From Kroppenstedtia eburnea (GTDB lineage: Bacteria; Bacillota; Bacilli; Thermoactinomycetales; DSM-45169), in contig NZ_CP048103.1 of the NCBI RefSeq assembly GCF_013282215.1, positions 2,108,001 through 2,172,000 of the forward strand: a DNA stretch of 64,000 bases, in the 5' to 3' direction. The notes under the pieces are model-generated. The model worked only from the letters and a program-made list of their open reading frames with translations, ran no database searches and was not told where the DNA came from. Below are positions 1 to 9,112 of the stretch, in pieces (within the stretch, counting starts at the first letter, position 1; each line of letters begins with the position of its first letter). The position numbers and the translations under genes were made by a program.

Positions 1-929
1 TCCATCAGCCCTTCCACACTTTTGATGATCCGGGCCGCCCTCAATTCAAAGAAATCGAGCAACTCATCCATTTTTCCGGATACCCCGAAGCGATCCTGGG
101 TTCCGACCCGGCGGAGGGGAGTCGGTTGATGTTCCGCCAACACTTCGGCCACGGCGCTTCCCAATCCGCCGATGATGGAATGCTCCTCCACAGTGACCAC
201 CCGGCCCGTTCGGGTTGCGGATTGGACCACGGCATCCACATCGATCGGCTTGATCGTATGGACGTGAAGCACATCCGCATGGATTCCCCGCTTTTCCAAT
301 TCCTCTGCCGCTTTGAAGGTTTCGTCCAGCATGATCCCGGTACTGATGATGGAAACGTCGGAACCCCTGCGGTAATGAATGGCTTTGCCGATCTGGAAGG
401 GATCATCCCGTTGGGTGACGATGGGAACGGGCAACTTACCCACCCGCAGATACAGAGGTCCTTCGAAGTGATAGGCGGCTTTTACGGCTTTCTCCATCTC
501 CACCGCATCGGCGGGTACCACCACCGTCATCCGCGGCAAGGAGCGCATCAGTGAGATATCCTCCAGCGGAAGGTGAGTCGCCCCTTCCTGCGCCGGGGAG
601 GTTCCGGCATTATGGCCGACCACTTTCACATTGTTGTTGGCGTAGCAAACAGAGATCCGCATCTGGTCAAAAGCCCGCCCCGTCAAAAAGTTGGCGTATG
701 CATTGGCGAAGGGGACTTTACCCGCCAGCGCGAAACCGGCAGCCGTCCCGACCAGATCGCATTCAGAAATTCCAATGTTGAAAAAGCGATCGGGGAACTC
801 CTGTTTAAAGAGGTTGGTCATATTGGATTTGGCACAATCGGCATCCAGGACGACCAAATCCTCGTGCTGTTTGCCCAATTGGATCAGAGCCTGGCTGTAC
901 CCTTCACGGGGCGCTGCCATTGTTGTCAT
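1..929 (-). CDS. transketolase, C-terminal subunit (3' end cut by window)
   Basis: Second half of a split transketolase: the pyrimidine-binding and C-terminal domains. Together with the N-terminal subunit it would transfer two-carbon ketol units in the non-oxidative pentose phosphate pathway. The translation starts MTTMAAPREGYSQALIQ and contains LDADCAKSNMT, the FNIGISE region that carries the conserved ThDP-activating Glu, and VEEHSIIGGLGSAVAE, all typical of this half. The ATG at 929 directly follows the TAA of the upstream subunit (TAAATG), with AAGGAG nine bases before it, so the two are translationally coupled. Only the last few residues appear to lie beyond the window edge. A 1-deoxyxylulose-5-phosphate synthase is less likely because the gene is split and paired with a transketolase N-half. 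Confidence 0.9.
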   Translation of the reverse strand, partial: MTTMAAPREGYSQALIQLGKQHEDLVVLDADCAKSNMTNLFKQEFPDRFFNIGISECDLVGTAAGFALAGKVPFANAYANFLTGRAFDQMRISVCYANNNVKVVGHNAGTSPAQEGATHLPLEDISLMRSLPRMTVVVPADAVEMEKAVKAAYHFEGPLYLRVGKLPVPIVTQRDDPFQIGKAIHYRRGSDVSIISTGIMLDETFKAAEELEKRGIHADVLHVHTIKPIDVDAVVQSATRTGRVVTVEEHSIIGGLGSAVAEVLAEHQPTPLRRVGTQDRFGVSGKMDELLDFFELRAARIIKSVEGLM

Positions 930-1754
930 TTACACCAACTCCTTTAACGCCATTTCCAATTCATCGTCATCAGGGGCCAGACCATGCCATTTGTGGGTGT
1001 TCTCCATGTAAGAGATTCCTTTCCCTTTCACCGTGTGGGCGAGGATGGCGGTCGGCTTTCCCTTTGTTCTCTTGGCTTCCCGGAATGCATCATCCACTTC
1101 ACTCAGATCGTGACCGTCAATCTCCACCACATGCCATCCGAAGGATTTCCACTTCCCGGCGAAATCCCCCAACCCCATCACATCTTCCACATAGTCGTCC
1201 AGCTGGATTTTGTTCCAGTCGAGAATCGCACAAACATTGTCCAAGCCGAAATGCGGGGTGGTCATCGCCGCTTCCCAGACCTGCCCTTCCTGGGCCTCAC
1301 CGTCACCGATCATCACATAGGCCCGCCGGGATTTTCCGTCCAACTTGGCGGACAGAGCAACCCCGTTGGCGACAGATAATCCCTGACCCAGAGATCCGGA
1401 AGAGATATCCACTCCGGGACAATGTTCACTGCAGGGATGACCGTGCAATCGACCGTCCACATCCCGGAAAGTCATCAGCTCCTCCACCGGAAAGAAACCT
1501 TTCTCGGCCAGAACCGAATAGTAAACCGGCGTACAATGCCCTTTGGACAGGAAAAAACAGTCACGATCCGCCCAGTCCGGATTCTTCGGGTCCACATTCA
1601 TGTGTTCGAAAAACAGCACCGTCAACAATTCTGTTGCAGACAGAGAGCCGCCGGGATGCCCACTCCCGGCATGATGGGTCATCCGTACAATGTGCCGGCG
1701 GATCCTTTTGCTCAACTCTGTGTAGCGGGTCAGTTTCTCAGCCGTAAAGCTCAC
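930..1754 (-). CDS. transketolase, N-terminal subunit
   Basis: ThDP-binding half of a split transketolase (274 aa). It shows the N-terminal HHAGSGHPGGSLS motif and the ThDP/Mg motif GDGEAQEGQVWEA followed by CAILDWNKIQ, as in archaeal-type split transketolases. The start is GTG (Val-Ser-Phe read as Met-Ser-Phe) because GGAGGAAG precedes it at good spacing and no better ATG exists. The stop abuts the start of the C-terminal subunit, so the two form an operon. Upstream (1774-1804) lies a three-half-site motif shared with tpx and the urate-type permease, suggesting common regulation. Split transketolases are often tied to sugar or sugar-acid catabolism rather than the main housekeeping enzyme; that role is inference here. 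Confidence 0.92.
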   Translation of the reverse strand: MSFTAEKLTRYTELSKRIRRHIVRMTHHAGSGHPGGSLSATELLTVLFFEHMNVDPKNPDWADRDCFFLSKGHCTPVYYSVLAEKGFFPVEELMTFRDVDGRLHGHPCSEHCPGVDISSGSLGQGLSVANGVALSAKLDGKSRRAYVMIGDGEAQEGQVWEAAMTTPHFGLDNVCAILDWNKIQLDDYVEDVMGLGDFAGKWKSFGWHVVEIDGHDLSEVDDAFREAKRTKGKPTAILAHTVKGKGISYMENTHKWHGLAPDDDELEMALKELV

Positions 1755-1773
1755 AAACTCTTCCTCCTTCTCC

Positions 1774-1804
1774 TTGTTTCCTAATGGGAAACATAGTTTC
1801 TATT
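1774..1804 (-). promoter_or_regulatory. putative operator: GTTTC-N7-GAAAC-N3-GTTTC motif upstream of transketolase
   Basis: On the plus strand GTTTC starts at 1776, GAAAC at 1788 and GTTTC at 1796. The same three half-sites at identical offsets (12 and 8 bases) occur before tpx and, with two changed bases, before the permease. The binding factor is unknown. Confidence 0.55.
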
Positions 1805-1858
1805 CTAGTGTAAAAAAATAGGGTCCTTTTTACGAGATGAAAATCAGAATATCCTGAT

Positions 1859-2359
1859 TCAACCGGCTTTTGCAGCAGCCTCAAGCACCGCCTCAAAATC
1901 GGGATACTGGCTCATCTCCGCTACATACTCCACATGCACCAGCCGATCACTTCGGTCCACCACAAACACCGACCGGGCCAACAGGCGAAGTTCCTTGATC
2001 ACGACACCGTACGCATTTCCAAAGGACAAATCGCGGTGGTCGGATACCGTTTGCACCTTCTCAATTCCAGCCGCCCCACACCACCGATTTTGCGCAAAGG
2101 GCAGATCCACACTCACCGTCCAGATCGTTACATCGTCCAATGAGGCGGCCTCCTCATTGAAGCGGCGGGTTTGCTGATCACAAACCGGGGTGTCCAGAGA
2201 CGGAACCGCACAGAAAATACGGACGCCTCCACCGGTATCCCTGAGCGAGACAGGCTTCTGATCATGGGCCAACACGGTGAAATCAGGTGCCTGATCCCCT
2301 TTCTTCACCCGATTTCCCAATAAGGTGATGGGCTTTCCCTGAAGCGTGAATTGGGACAT
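1859..2359 (-). CDS. tpx: thiol peroxidase (Tpx, 2-Cys peroxiredoxin)
   Basis: Cytoplasmic atypical 2-Cys peroxiredoxin that reduces hydrogen peroxide and alkyl hydroperoxides using thioredoxin. Length 166 aa is standard. The peroxidatic cysteine lies in PSLDTPVCDQQTRRFNEEA (about C60) and the resolving cysteine in RWCGAAGIE (about C94), matching the C61/C95 pair of Tpx. An additional cysteine at about C50 (VRIFCAVPS) is not part of the usual pair. ATG start with CCAAGGAGGGGAT just upstream. Monocistronic by layout, and its upstream region has the operator-like motif also found before the transketolase and permease genes. Confidence 0.96.
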   Translation of the reverse strand: MSQFTLQGKPITLLGNRVKKGDQAPDFTVLAHDQKPVSLRDTGGGVRIFCAVPSLDTPVCDQQTRRFNEEAASLDDVTIWTVSVDLPFAQNRWCGAAGIEKVQTVSDHRDLSFGNAYGVVIKELRLLARSVFVVDRSDRLVHVEYVAEMSQYPDFEAVLEAAAKAG

Positions 2360-2384
2360 GGTATCATCCCCTCCTTGGTTAATT

Positions 2385-2413
2385 TTGTTTCCTATTAAGA
2401 AACATTGTTTCTT
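2385..2413 (-). promoter_or_regulatory. putative operator: GTTTC-N7-GAAAC-N3-GTTTC motif upstream of tpx
   Basis: GTTTC at 2387, GAAAC at 2399 and GTTTC at 2407 on the plus strand: the same spacing as at 1776/1788/1796. It sits immediately 5' of the tpx ribosome binding site. Confidence 0.55.
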
Positions 2414-2532
2414 AAATGTTTACTACATCATACCAGCAGCAAATGCGAAATTCAATAATGAATTTTCCCAATCATTTTTTTGCGGCACTCTTCATCCGAT
2501 TCCCGGACGCTGTACAAGATATTTGTCCTCCG

Positions 2533-3876
2533 TTACAGTGTGGCCTCCGGCTCCACCGATTTCAAGGAATCATCCCGCTCACCGGCGGTGGGTTCCGCTT
2601 TTTCAACCTCTTCTTCGGGACCGTTTAAGAACAGGTTCAACACAAAGAGCATGATCGATCCCATGACGACCCCGTTTCCAAACAGCAACTGAATGAGATC
2701 CGGATAGCCGGCAAAAACATCCGGCACCCCTTTCACAGCCAGTCCGACACCGACACCCACCGCCACGATCAATTGATTTGTCGTTTTCGTCAAATCCGAT
2801 TTCAGAATCATGCGCAATGCAGCGGAGATCAACATCCCGAACATCGGAATCATCGCGCCGCCGAGGACAGGCTTGGGGATCATGGTTGTAAGCGCTGCCA
2901 CTTTTGGCATCAAACCCAACAGAATCAGAATCCCACCTGCTGTGATCACCACATAGCGACTTTTGACTCCCGTCAGAAACACCAATCCGACATTTTGCGA
3001 GAATGTCGAGTGATTAAAGGAGTTGAGGATTCCGCTGATCACTCCACCGATTCCTTCGGCCCGCAGACCTTTTTTAATTTCCTCTTCTCCCACTTTCCGG
3101 TCACAGAATTCCCCCAGGGCCATAAAGACCCCCACACTTTCGATCATGATGATGATCGCGATGACGCTCATGGCCAGGATGGAGGATAGCTGGAATGTGG
3201 GCATTCCGAAGTAAAAGGGAGTCACCATGGTGAACCAAGAAGCTTTCGCCATCACGCCTACATCCACCAAACCCATGAATGCGCCCACAAAGCTGCCGAT
3301 CACCATCGAGATAAGTACTGCAATCGTTTTCATAAACCCCCGCAAATAATGGTTCAGAATCAGAAAACAGATCAAGGTGAATACCGCCAGCAACAGGTTG
3401 TGAGCATGCCCAAAGTCAGAGGCACCGGCTCCTCCCGCAGCATTGTTCATCGCCACCGGCATCAGAGAAGTGCCGATAATCAACACGACCGACCCGGTTA
3501 CGAGGGGAGGAAAGTATTTCACAATCTTGCCGAAAAATTGGGCCAGGATCGTCACAACCACTCCTGATACAATCACGGCCCCCAGTACGCCGGTGATGCT
3601 GTGGATCTTGCCGATGGCAATCACCGGCTCCACAACAACGAAGGAGACCGCCATCAGTGCCGGCAACTTGATCCCGTAATATCGCCCGCCAATGACTTGG
3701 ATCCATGTCACAATTCCACAAGTCACCAGATCGAAGGAAATCAGATAGACCAGTTGTTGTTGGGACAATCCGATTGCGGGTCCGATCATCAGGGGTACAG
3801 CCACGGCACCACCATACATCACACAGACATGTTGAAAACCCAACAAGATCATCTTCCACGAGCTCATTTTTCCCAT
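2533..3876 (-). CDS. NCS2-family purine permease, probably uric acid/xanthine uptake
   Basis: Membrane symporter of the nucleobase:cation symporter-2 family (447 aa, about 14 membrane segments expected). Family marks are the first-helix QHVCVMYGGAVAVPL sequence and the NCS2 signature QNVGLVFLTGVKSR around residue 290. The N-terminus is short and the C-terminus ends in an acidic tail (GPEEEVEKAEPTAGE). The context, upstream of two PucR-type regulators and the uricase pathway, supports urate (PucJ/PucK-like) rather than uracil as substrate; this is inference. ATG at 3876 has GGAGGGAGAAAGG close upstream; a second in-frame ATG lies three codons later. A variant of the tkt/tpx operator-like motif is found at 4048-4076. 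Confidence 0.88.
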   Translation of the reverse strand: MGKMSSWKMILLGFQHVCVMYGGAVAVPLMIGPAIGLSQQQLVYLISFDLVTCGIVTWIQVIGGRYYGIKLPALMAVSFVVVEPVIAIGKIHSITGVLGAVIVSGVVVTILAQFFGKIVKYFPPLVTGSVVLIIGTSLMPVAMNNAAGGAGASDFGHAHNLLLAVFTLICFLILNHYLRGFMKTIAVLISMVIGSFVGAFMGLVDVGVMAKASWFTMVTPFYFGMPTFQLSSILAMSVIAIIIMIESVGVFMALGEFCDRKVGEEEIKKGLRAEGIGGVISGILNSFNHSTFSQNVGLVFLTGVKSRYVVITAGGILILLGLMPKVAALTTMIPKPVLGGAMIPMFGMLISAALRMILKSDLTKTTNQLIVAVGVGVGLAVKGVPDVFAGYPDLIQLLFGNGVVMGSIMLFVLNLFLNGPEEEVEKAEPTAGERDDSLKSVEPEATL

Positions 3877-4047
3877 CCTTTCTCCCTCCTCAAATATGAT
3901 CTCTGATGGATCCGGTTTTTCTCTGTTTCCCTTCTCTTCAGCACCCGCAATCCTGAAGGCACCCTTCCCTTCACACCCCCAATAGTTAGGAATAGTCTGA
4001 TAAACAATAATGATATTAACATTGGAATGAGTAAAAAATCAATACCG

Positions 4048-4076
4048 CTATTCCATATTAAGAAACAGCATTTCTC
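4048..4076 (-). promoter_or_regulatory. putative operator upstream of purine permease (variant motif)
   Basis: ATTCC at 4050, GAAAC at 4062 and ATTTC at 4070 on the plus strand, at the same 12/8 spacing as the tkt and tpx sites and with the same TATTAAGAAAC core as tpx. The rest of the 3877-4398 interval holds only MITE copy A and no convincing gene. Confidence 0.45.
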
Positions 4077-4164
4077 AATTTTCGTTATCATACCATTTGT
4101 TGAGCCCGTCAGATAGTTTTTTTCGAATATTGCCATTTCCGTTGAGGTTGGCTACTATTCTATT

Positions 4165-4275
4165 AGGGTGTGTCTGATAAATCTCTGAGCCAAGCCGGTC
4201 GGGATGGGGTTTCACATGTCGTTTTCGTTGTTCTGACGATCCAAAATCACTCCATGTGAAACCCATCCCTCCCTC
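4165..4275 (+). repeat. MITE-like palindromic repeat, copy A (partial)
   Basis: Contains the family's central hairpin: GGGTTTCACATG at about 4208, a 35-base loop, and CATGTGAAACCC ending at about 4264, flanked by CCGGTCGGGAT. Clear terminal repeats are missing, although AAAAGCGTTGTGA, resembling the family terminus, occurs downstream at 4329-4341. Same orientation as copies C, E and F. Confidence 0.7.
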
Positions 4276-4398
4276 TGTTACTCTCACAACATCTCACATT
4301 CCAGAAAATTGAATTCACCTGCCACGCCCTAAAAGCGTTGTGAATTTGCGCTGTACCTGTCATCGAAACAGACCGTTCCGCAAACGGAGGTACCAGCC

Positions 4399-5610
4399 AT
4401 GCCCTTGACGGCAGCAGAAGTACTTAAGATTCAGGAGCTGGATCATTGTCGGCTGATCGCCGGTCATCGGGGATTGAACCGTCATATTCGCACGGTGAGT
4501 ATCATGGATTCCCCTGATACCCCCTTGTGGTTGAAACCTGGTGAGCTGTTGATCACCACCGGTTATGTTTTTAAAGATGATACCAACCTGCAGATTCGTC
4601 TGATTCAGGAGCTGGCCGATCGAAACTGTGCCGGGCTGGCCATCAAAATCAAACGGTTTCTCCCGTCTATACCCGAACCGATGCACCGGGAAGCAGACCG
4701 TTTAAATTTGCCGTTGTTTGAAATTCCTTATGATATGAGCTTATCTGATGTGCTGTACACCCTGACGCGGGAGATCCTCGACCGACGGCACCCGGAATAC
4801 GATACCCGTCGCACCCGCTTCTTTACCGGACTGCTGAGAGGAGAACTTTCCGACCGGACCAACGTATGGAACAGGGGGCGGGATTACGGTCTGCTGCCCC
4901 GGTGCGAATACATCGTGTTGTGCATGATGATCCATCCGAACCCGGAGGAAGAGTCTCCATCCTCAGCAAGAACGGACTTCAAAGAGCTGGTCCGGGAGGC
5001 GGAATCCTCACTCAACGTCTACCTGCTGGGCATCTCACGGGATGACGACATCGTCATTCTTCAGTCCCGCCGTACCACAGGCCCCCCCTCTTCCTCCCTG
5101 GCCCGGAAGGTGGCCAATCTGTTCCTGGAGCGTTTCTCCGTAAAATCTGAGCAGACGATCACAGTGGGGATCGGCACCCCCCAATCGGACATTCTCCACC
5201 TCCACAAAAGCTATCGGGAAGCGAAAGAAGCCATTGATCTGGGAAGACGCATCTTCTCAAAAACGAATGAGGGAATCTACGAGTACACCGACCTTGAACC
5301 GGAATCCCTGCTCCAACACCTGCCCGGGAATGTTTTAACACAGTACGTGACCTCCACCCTGGAGGTTCTGAAACGGTATGATCGGGAAAATGGTACAGAA
5401 CTCCTGCATACACTGGAACTCTATTTAAACTGTGGGAGACGGCTTGGGGACACCGCCCGCAAGCTGTATGTACACCGTAACACGGTTAAATTCCGGATCA
5501 ACCGGATTGAGGAGTTACTGGGGACAGACTTGTCCGATGGCGAAGCAGCCTTCCGACTCCAGCTGGGCTTGCGCGTGGCCCGACTCCTCAATGGCCCTGA
5601 CCGCCCATGA
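4399..5610 (+). CDS. PucR-family transcriptional regulator
   Basis: Probable purine-catabolism regulator (403 aa). The N-terminal part (about 1-125) is the PucR ligand-sensing domain, with LIAGHRGLNRHIRTVSIMD and GELLITTGYVF. The middle resembles the GGDEF-like CdaR/PucR region, and the C-terminus (about 340-400) is a PucR-type helix-turn-helix with ARKLYVHRNTVKFRINRIEELLG. ATG at 4399 is supported by GGAGG ten bases upstream. It is divergent from the purine permease and convergent with a second PucR-like gene, with a shared bidirectional terminator between them. Position beside uricase genes suggests it activates urate uptake and degradation, as PucR does in Bacillus; the effector cannot be read from sequence. 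Confidence 0.88.
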   Translation: MPLTAAEVLKIQELDHCRLIAGHRGLNRHIRTVSIMDSPDTPLWLKPGELLITTGYVFKDDTNLQIRLIQELADRNCAGLAIKIKRFLPSIPEPMHREADRLNLPLFEIPYDMSLSDVLYTLTREILDRRHPEYDTRRTRFFTGLLRGELSDRTNVWNRGRDYGLLPRCEYIVLCMMIHPNPEEESPSSARTDFKELVREAESSLNVYLLGISRDDDIVILQSRRTTGPPSSSLARKVANLFLERFSVKSEQTITVGIGTPQSDILHLHKSYREAKEAIDLGRRIFSKTNEGIYEYTDLEPESLLQHLPGNVLTQYVTSTLEVLKRYDRENGTELLHTLELYLNCGRRLGDTARKLYVHRNTVKFRINRIEELLGTDLSDGEAAFRLQLGLRVARLLNGPDRP

Positions 5611-5652
5611 TCTGGAAACGGAGTGATACTGATGGAGGGCCTTTCAAGGTTC

Positions 5653-5680
5653 AAAAACCACCGACAATGGTGGTTTTTTT
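5653..5680. terminator. bidirectional intrinsic terminator between the two pucR-like genes
   Basis: AAAAACCACC-GACAAT-GGTGGTTTTTTT: a stem with A and T runs on both sides, placed between convergent genes. Confidence 0.85.
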
Positions 5681-5811
5681 CATAAAGATCTCCGGCAATT
5701 TCAGACGAGTAAAGGTGCAGGAGGACGGGGTGGCGGAATCCCATTCCACTTTCCCGGTACTCCACAGCCTGGATCACCAAGTCCCCCGCAGACTCTCATC
5801 ACATGTTTGTA

Positions 5812-7111
5812 TCAGGTTGAACAACCCCCGCGGCACTTCTCTTCTCCCCCCCTGACCCATATGACTGAACCGTCAGATCCCTGTTGGGACCTTTCCGCAT
5901 TTTTAACCGACAGTCCCAGAAGGTGAGACATATGCAATGCCAGCTGGAGCCGGAACACCGTCTCCCCGTCAGCCAAATCCAGGTTCAACAACGCCTTGAT
6001 CCGGGTCATGCGGAAGTTTACCGTATTTCGGTGGATACCCAGACTTCGGGCCGTCTCGGATGACCGTCCGGAATGGGCCAGATAAACCTCCAGTGTTTGC
6101 ACTAAATTGGAATGATTCTCCTGATCATAGCGGATTAAAGGAGTCAGGATTTCACTCACATAGGATGACAAAATATCTGCCGGCACATTTTGAAGCAAAG
6201 CATAAGACTTCAATGCAGTATATTCATATACCCCGTGCCTGTCGGGGGGGGGCCACCCGGCACCCCAAGCGGGCCGCTTCCCGGGCTTTCCTGTAACTGG
6301 TGCTGATGCCCATGACATCGTCTTGATATGTACCGATCCCGATGATTACCCCACCTTCGGAATCCGACACTCTCCTGTGATCAATCAGGTCCCCGGCCAG
6401 CTTTCGGGCAGTGACAGGCAACTCGCAGGCCTCCCCTTCAAGGGGGGATTGCAGAATAATGACGGCATCTCCCGGTTGGGACATCATCCAATCGACTCCG
6501 GTGTTTTCGCCGGAAAAATGGATGAACTCCGGCAGTCTGCGGGGATCTGTCAACCTGTCACCGGAATGTGGAGATCCCTGACTGACATAGATGCAGATGA
6601 AGCCATGCCCCGGCAGCACCCCAAACTCCTTTCCCCGGGCCAGAACCTCGTCCCGACTGGTCCATTCCTCCTGCAACAGGCCGGCGAAAAATCTCTTCCG
6701 CCGAGTTTGCTCCTTGTGCCGATCCTGGAAAGTGAAGAGCTCCCGGAGAAGAGGAAAAACCAAGTCCGATAAAGACAGATGACCGGGAATTTCAAACAGG
6801 GGCAGGTCGTGTTCCTCAGCAGCTTGCAGCAAGAGAGTGGAAAATTCGGAGGAAAAGTGGTTGACTTTGATTCCCAAACCGGCACAATTTCGTTGGGCCA
6901 TCTGCTGCACCAGTTTGACCTGGGCAACTTCGTCATTCCTGATCACATACCCGGTGGTCAGTACCAATTCCCCGGCTTTATACCAGGGAACCACATCCGG
7001 GGCGTCAAAGCTGTTCACTGACTGAACCCTGCGCGTCAGCCCACGGTGTCCGGCAATCACCGAACAACCGTCCAAAGGCGGAATGCGCATTACTTCTGCC
7101 ATCGTCAACAT
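5812..7111 (-). pseudogene. PucR-family regulator, frameshifted at a G9 tract
   Basis: A second PucR-type regulator in two frames. The 5' part (7111 to about 6245) has the PucR N-domain (VIAGHRGLTRRVQSV, GELVLTTGYVI). The 3' part (about 6252 to 5812) carries ALKSYALLQ and the DNA-binding region (ARSLGIHRNTVNFRMTRIKALL). The break is a run of nine G on the plus strand (6244-6252, C on the coding strand). With nine bases the 5' frame reads APPRQARGI and stops. Removing one base would give VAPPDRHGVYEYTALK, which aligns without gaps to RIFSKTNEGIYEYTDLE of the intact neighbour. So it is either a slippage-prone on/off gene, a recent pseudogene or a sequencing error. Start ATG 7111 (MLTMAEVM) has GAGAGGA nine bases upstream; ATG 7117 is an alternative. 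Confidence 0.85.
6244..6252. repeat. homopolymeric G9 tract inside the second pucR-like gene
   Basis: Nine consecutive G on the plus strand at the exact point where the reading frame changes. It is a possible slippage (phase-variation) site. Confidence 0.7.
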
Positions 7112-7152
7112 GGACATCCATCCTCTCGCACATATGATGATGATCTGCTCAC

Positions 7153-7336
7153 TAGAAGCATTGTGAAAAAGCCATTCATACCCATAGGGCACAAGTCTCG
7201 CCAGGGTGCTTTCGCACCCGGTCTCACTATGTAGGGAGGGTTGGGTTTCACATGGAGTGATTTTGGATCGTCAGAACAACGAAAACGACATGTGAAACCC
7301 AATCCCGACCGCCAACGCAATAAATCCAATACTTCG
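7153..7336 (-). repeat. MITE-like palindromic repeat, copy B
   Basis: Begins TAGAAGCATTGTGA at 7153 and ends in a degraded inverse terminus (AATCCAATACTTC). The core hairpin GGGTTTCACATG/CATGTGAAACCC lies at about 7243-7301. Orientation is opposite to copy A. It occupies most of the 7118-7519 intergenic region, about 40 bases upstream of the second pucR-like gene; nothing else convincing is seen there. Confidence 0.85.
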
Positions 7337-7519
7337 AGCCGTCCGAACAGATTGGTCCCGGTGCACAATCAATACTATATCGAATTATCTGATATGTCTA
7401 ATGACTGGCCGGGGACGACGTAATACAATGAAACCACCTTCCCTCCCGACTGTCGGGGGATGGAGATACAGAGAGAGTGCGGATTCAACCGCAACGTGTA
7501 CAGAAAGGGCTGATTAAGG

Positions 7520-9112
7520 ATGAGACTTTCCCTCGAAGATCTGAATCGCATGGATCAAACCACTTTTACGGTGACCCTCGGCTGGATCTTCGAACACTCC
7601 CCCTGGGTCGCGGAACGGGCGTGGAAAAACCGTCCCTTCTCCTCCCTGGACGCTTTGCATCAGGCCCTTCAGAGTGTAGTGGAGGAAGCCACGATGGCGG
7701 AGAAGCTGAATCTGCTCCGGGCCCATCCCGAACTGGCCGCCCGGGTGAAAATGGCTGACGCATCCGTACGGGAGCAAGCCGCCGCCGGGCTGGATCAGCT
7801 GACCCAGAATGAGTACGAAGACTTTACCGCACTGAATCAGGCCTATTCTCAGCGATTCGGTTTTCCTTTCATCATCGCAGTCCGTGGCAAGAACAAAAAC
7901 GAAATCCAGGCCGCCCTGTGGAAACGGCTGGGTGCAGAACCGGAAGCGGAGTTGGAGAACGCTTTGCAGGAGATCTACAAGATCGCCCGCTTTCGCCTGG
8001 AGGATGTGATCGGAAAAAAAACGGACGGGATTCCCGGCCAAACCGATGAAAGACCGCAATGGAACAAAAAGTCGGCACCAACCGATGCAATCCCACAATT
8101 GAGGAGTGATTCGATGCAAACGGAGCCCACGCAACGGAAAAGAGTCATGTTTTACGGCAAGGGAGACGTTTTCGTTTACCGAACATACGCCAAACCGCTC
8201 GTCGGAGTAAAGCAAATCCCGGAGTCCACCTTCACCAAAAAAGAGAATGTGATCTTCGGAATGAATGTCAAGATCGCTCTGCACGGGGATAAGTTTCTCT
8301 CCTCCTTCACCGAAGGAGACAACAGCCTGGTCATCGCCACCGATTCCATGAAAAATTTCATCCAACGTCAAGCCGCCCATTACGAAGGATCCACCATCGA
8401 AGGTTTCCTCGAGTTTGTTTGTAAACGCTTTCTGGAAAAGTATCCACACGTCACTTCCATCGATATCTCCGCAGACGAAGTTCCTTTCGATCCCTGTATC
8501 GTACCCGGCGAATTCGGAATGCAGGGAAGCGGCCTCGTATATCGTCATTCCCGGAACGAGCACGCCACCGTCAGCATGGAAGTGACCCGGGGTCCCCAGG
8601 GATACGAGATCAGCCGGCATCAAAGCGGGATCTCCGACCTGCACCTGATCAAAGTGAGCGGGAGCTCCTTTTACGGCTATATTCAGGACGAGTACACAAC
8701 TTTGAAGGAAGCGTATGACCGTCCCTTGTTCATCTACGTCAACATCGGCTGGAGATACGGAAACGTGGCTGATGCTTCCGGAGCGGATCCATCCCGCTAT
8801 GTTCCCGCGGAACAGATACGGGACATCGCCCGCACGGTGTTCCATGAGTTGAACAACCGCTCCATCCAACACCTCATCTACCACATCGGGCGCCGTATTC
8901 TTCAGCGCTTCCCACAATTGGCCGAAGTGCAATTTGAGACCAATAACCGGACCTGGTTCACCGTGGTGGAGGATATCCCCGATTCCCAGGGCGGAGTATT
9001 CACCGAACCCATGCCTCCTTACGGATTCCAAGGCTTCACCATGACCCGGGCGGATCTCGGGGAAACCACAACGGAAGGGGAACCGGCCCTTGTGGGGGTT
9101 GAAACCCGATGA
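7520..9112 (+). CDS. pucL: bifunctional OHCU decarboxylase / urate oxidase (PucL-type fusion)
   Basis: Two purine-degradation enzymes in one 530-aa polypeptide, as in Bacillus PucL. Residues about 1-170 are 2-oxo-4-hydroxy-4-carboxy-5-ureidoimidazoline decarboxylase (LRAHPELAARVKMADAS, LNQAYSQRFGFPFIIAVRG). Residues about 205-525 are uricase (MFYGKGDVFVYRTYAKPL, GDNSLVIATDSMKNFI, FTEPMPPYGFQGFTMTRAD). Uricase oxidises urate to 5-hydroxyisourate; after PucM the decarboxylase domain gives S-allantoin. The two active sites thus catalyse steps one and three, and step two is the next gene, which overlaps by four bases (ATGA). The start ATG at 7520 has only a weak AAAGG/TAAGG site. No allantoinase gene follows in this window. 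Confidence 0.96.
   Translation: MRLSLEDLNRMDQTTFTVTLGWIFEHSPWVAERAWKNRPFSSLDALHQALQSVVEEATMAEKLNLLRAHPELAARVKMADASVREQAAAGLDQLTQNEYEDFTALNQAYSQRFGFPFIIAVRGKNKNEIQAALWKRLGAEPEAELENALQEIYKIARFRLEDVIGKKTDGIPGQTDERPQWNKKSAPTDAIPQLRSDSMQTEPTQRKRVMFYGKGDVFVYRTYAKPLVGVKQIPESTFTKKENVIFGMNVKIALHGDKFLSSFTEGDNSLVIATDSMKNFIQRQAAHYEGSTIEGFLEFVCKRFLEKYPHVTSIDISADEVPFDPCIVPGEFGMQGSGLVYRHSRNEHATVSMEVTRGPQGYEISRHQSGISDLHLIKVSGSSFYGYIQDEYTTLKEAYDRPLFIYVNIGWRYGNVADASGADPSRYVPAEQIRDIARTVFHELNNRSIQHLIYHIGRRILQRFPQLAEVQFETNNRTWFTVVEDIPDSQGGVFTEPMPPYGFQGFTMTRADLGETTTEGEPALVGVETR

Noticed and set aside
3864-4136. 90-codon minus-strand frame upstream of the purine permease
   Set aside because: It covers the putative operator and the permease RBS and has no ribosome site of its own.
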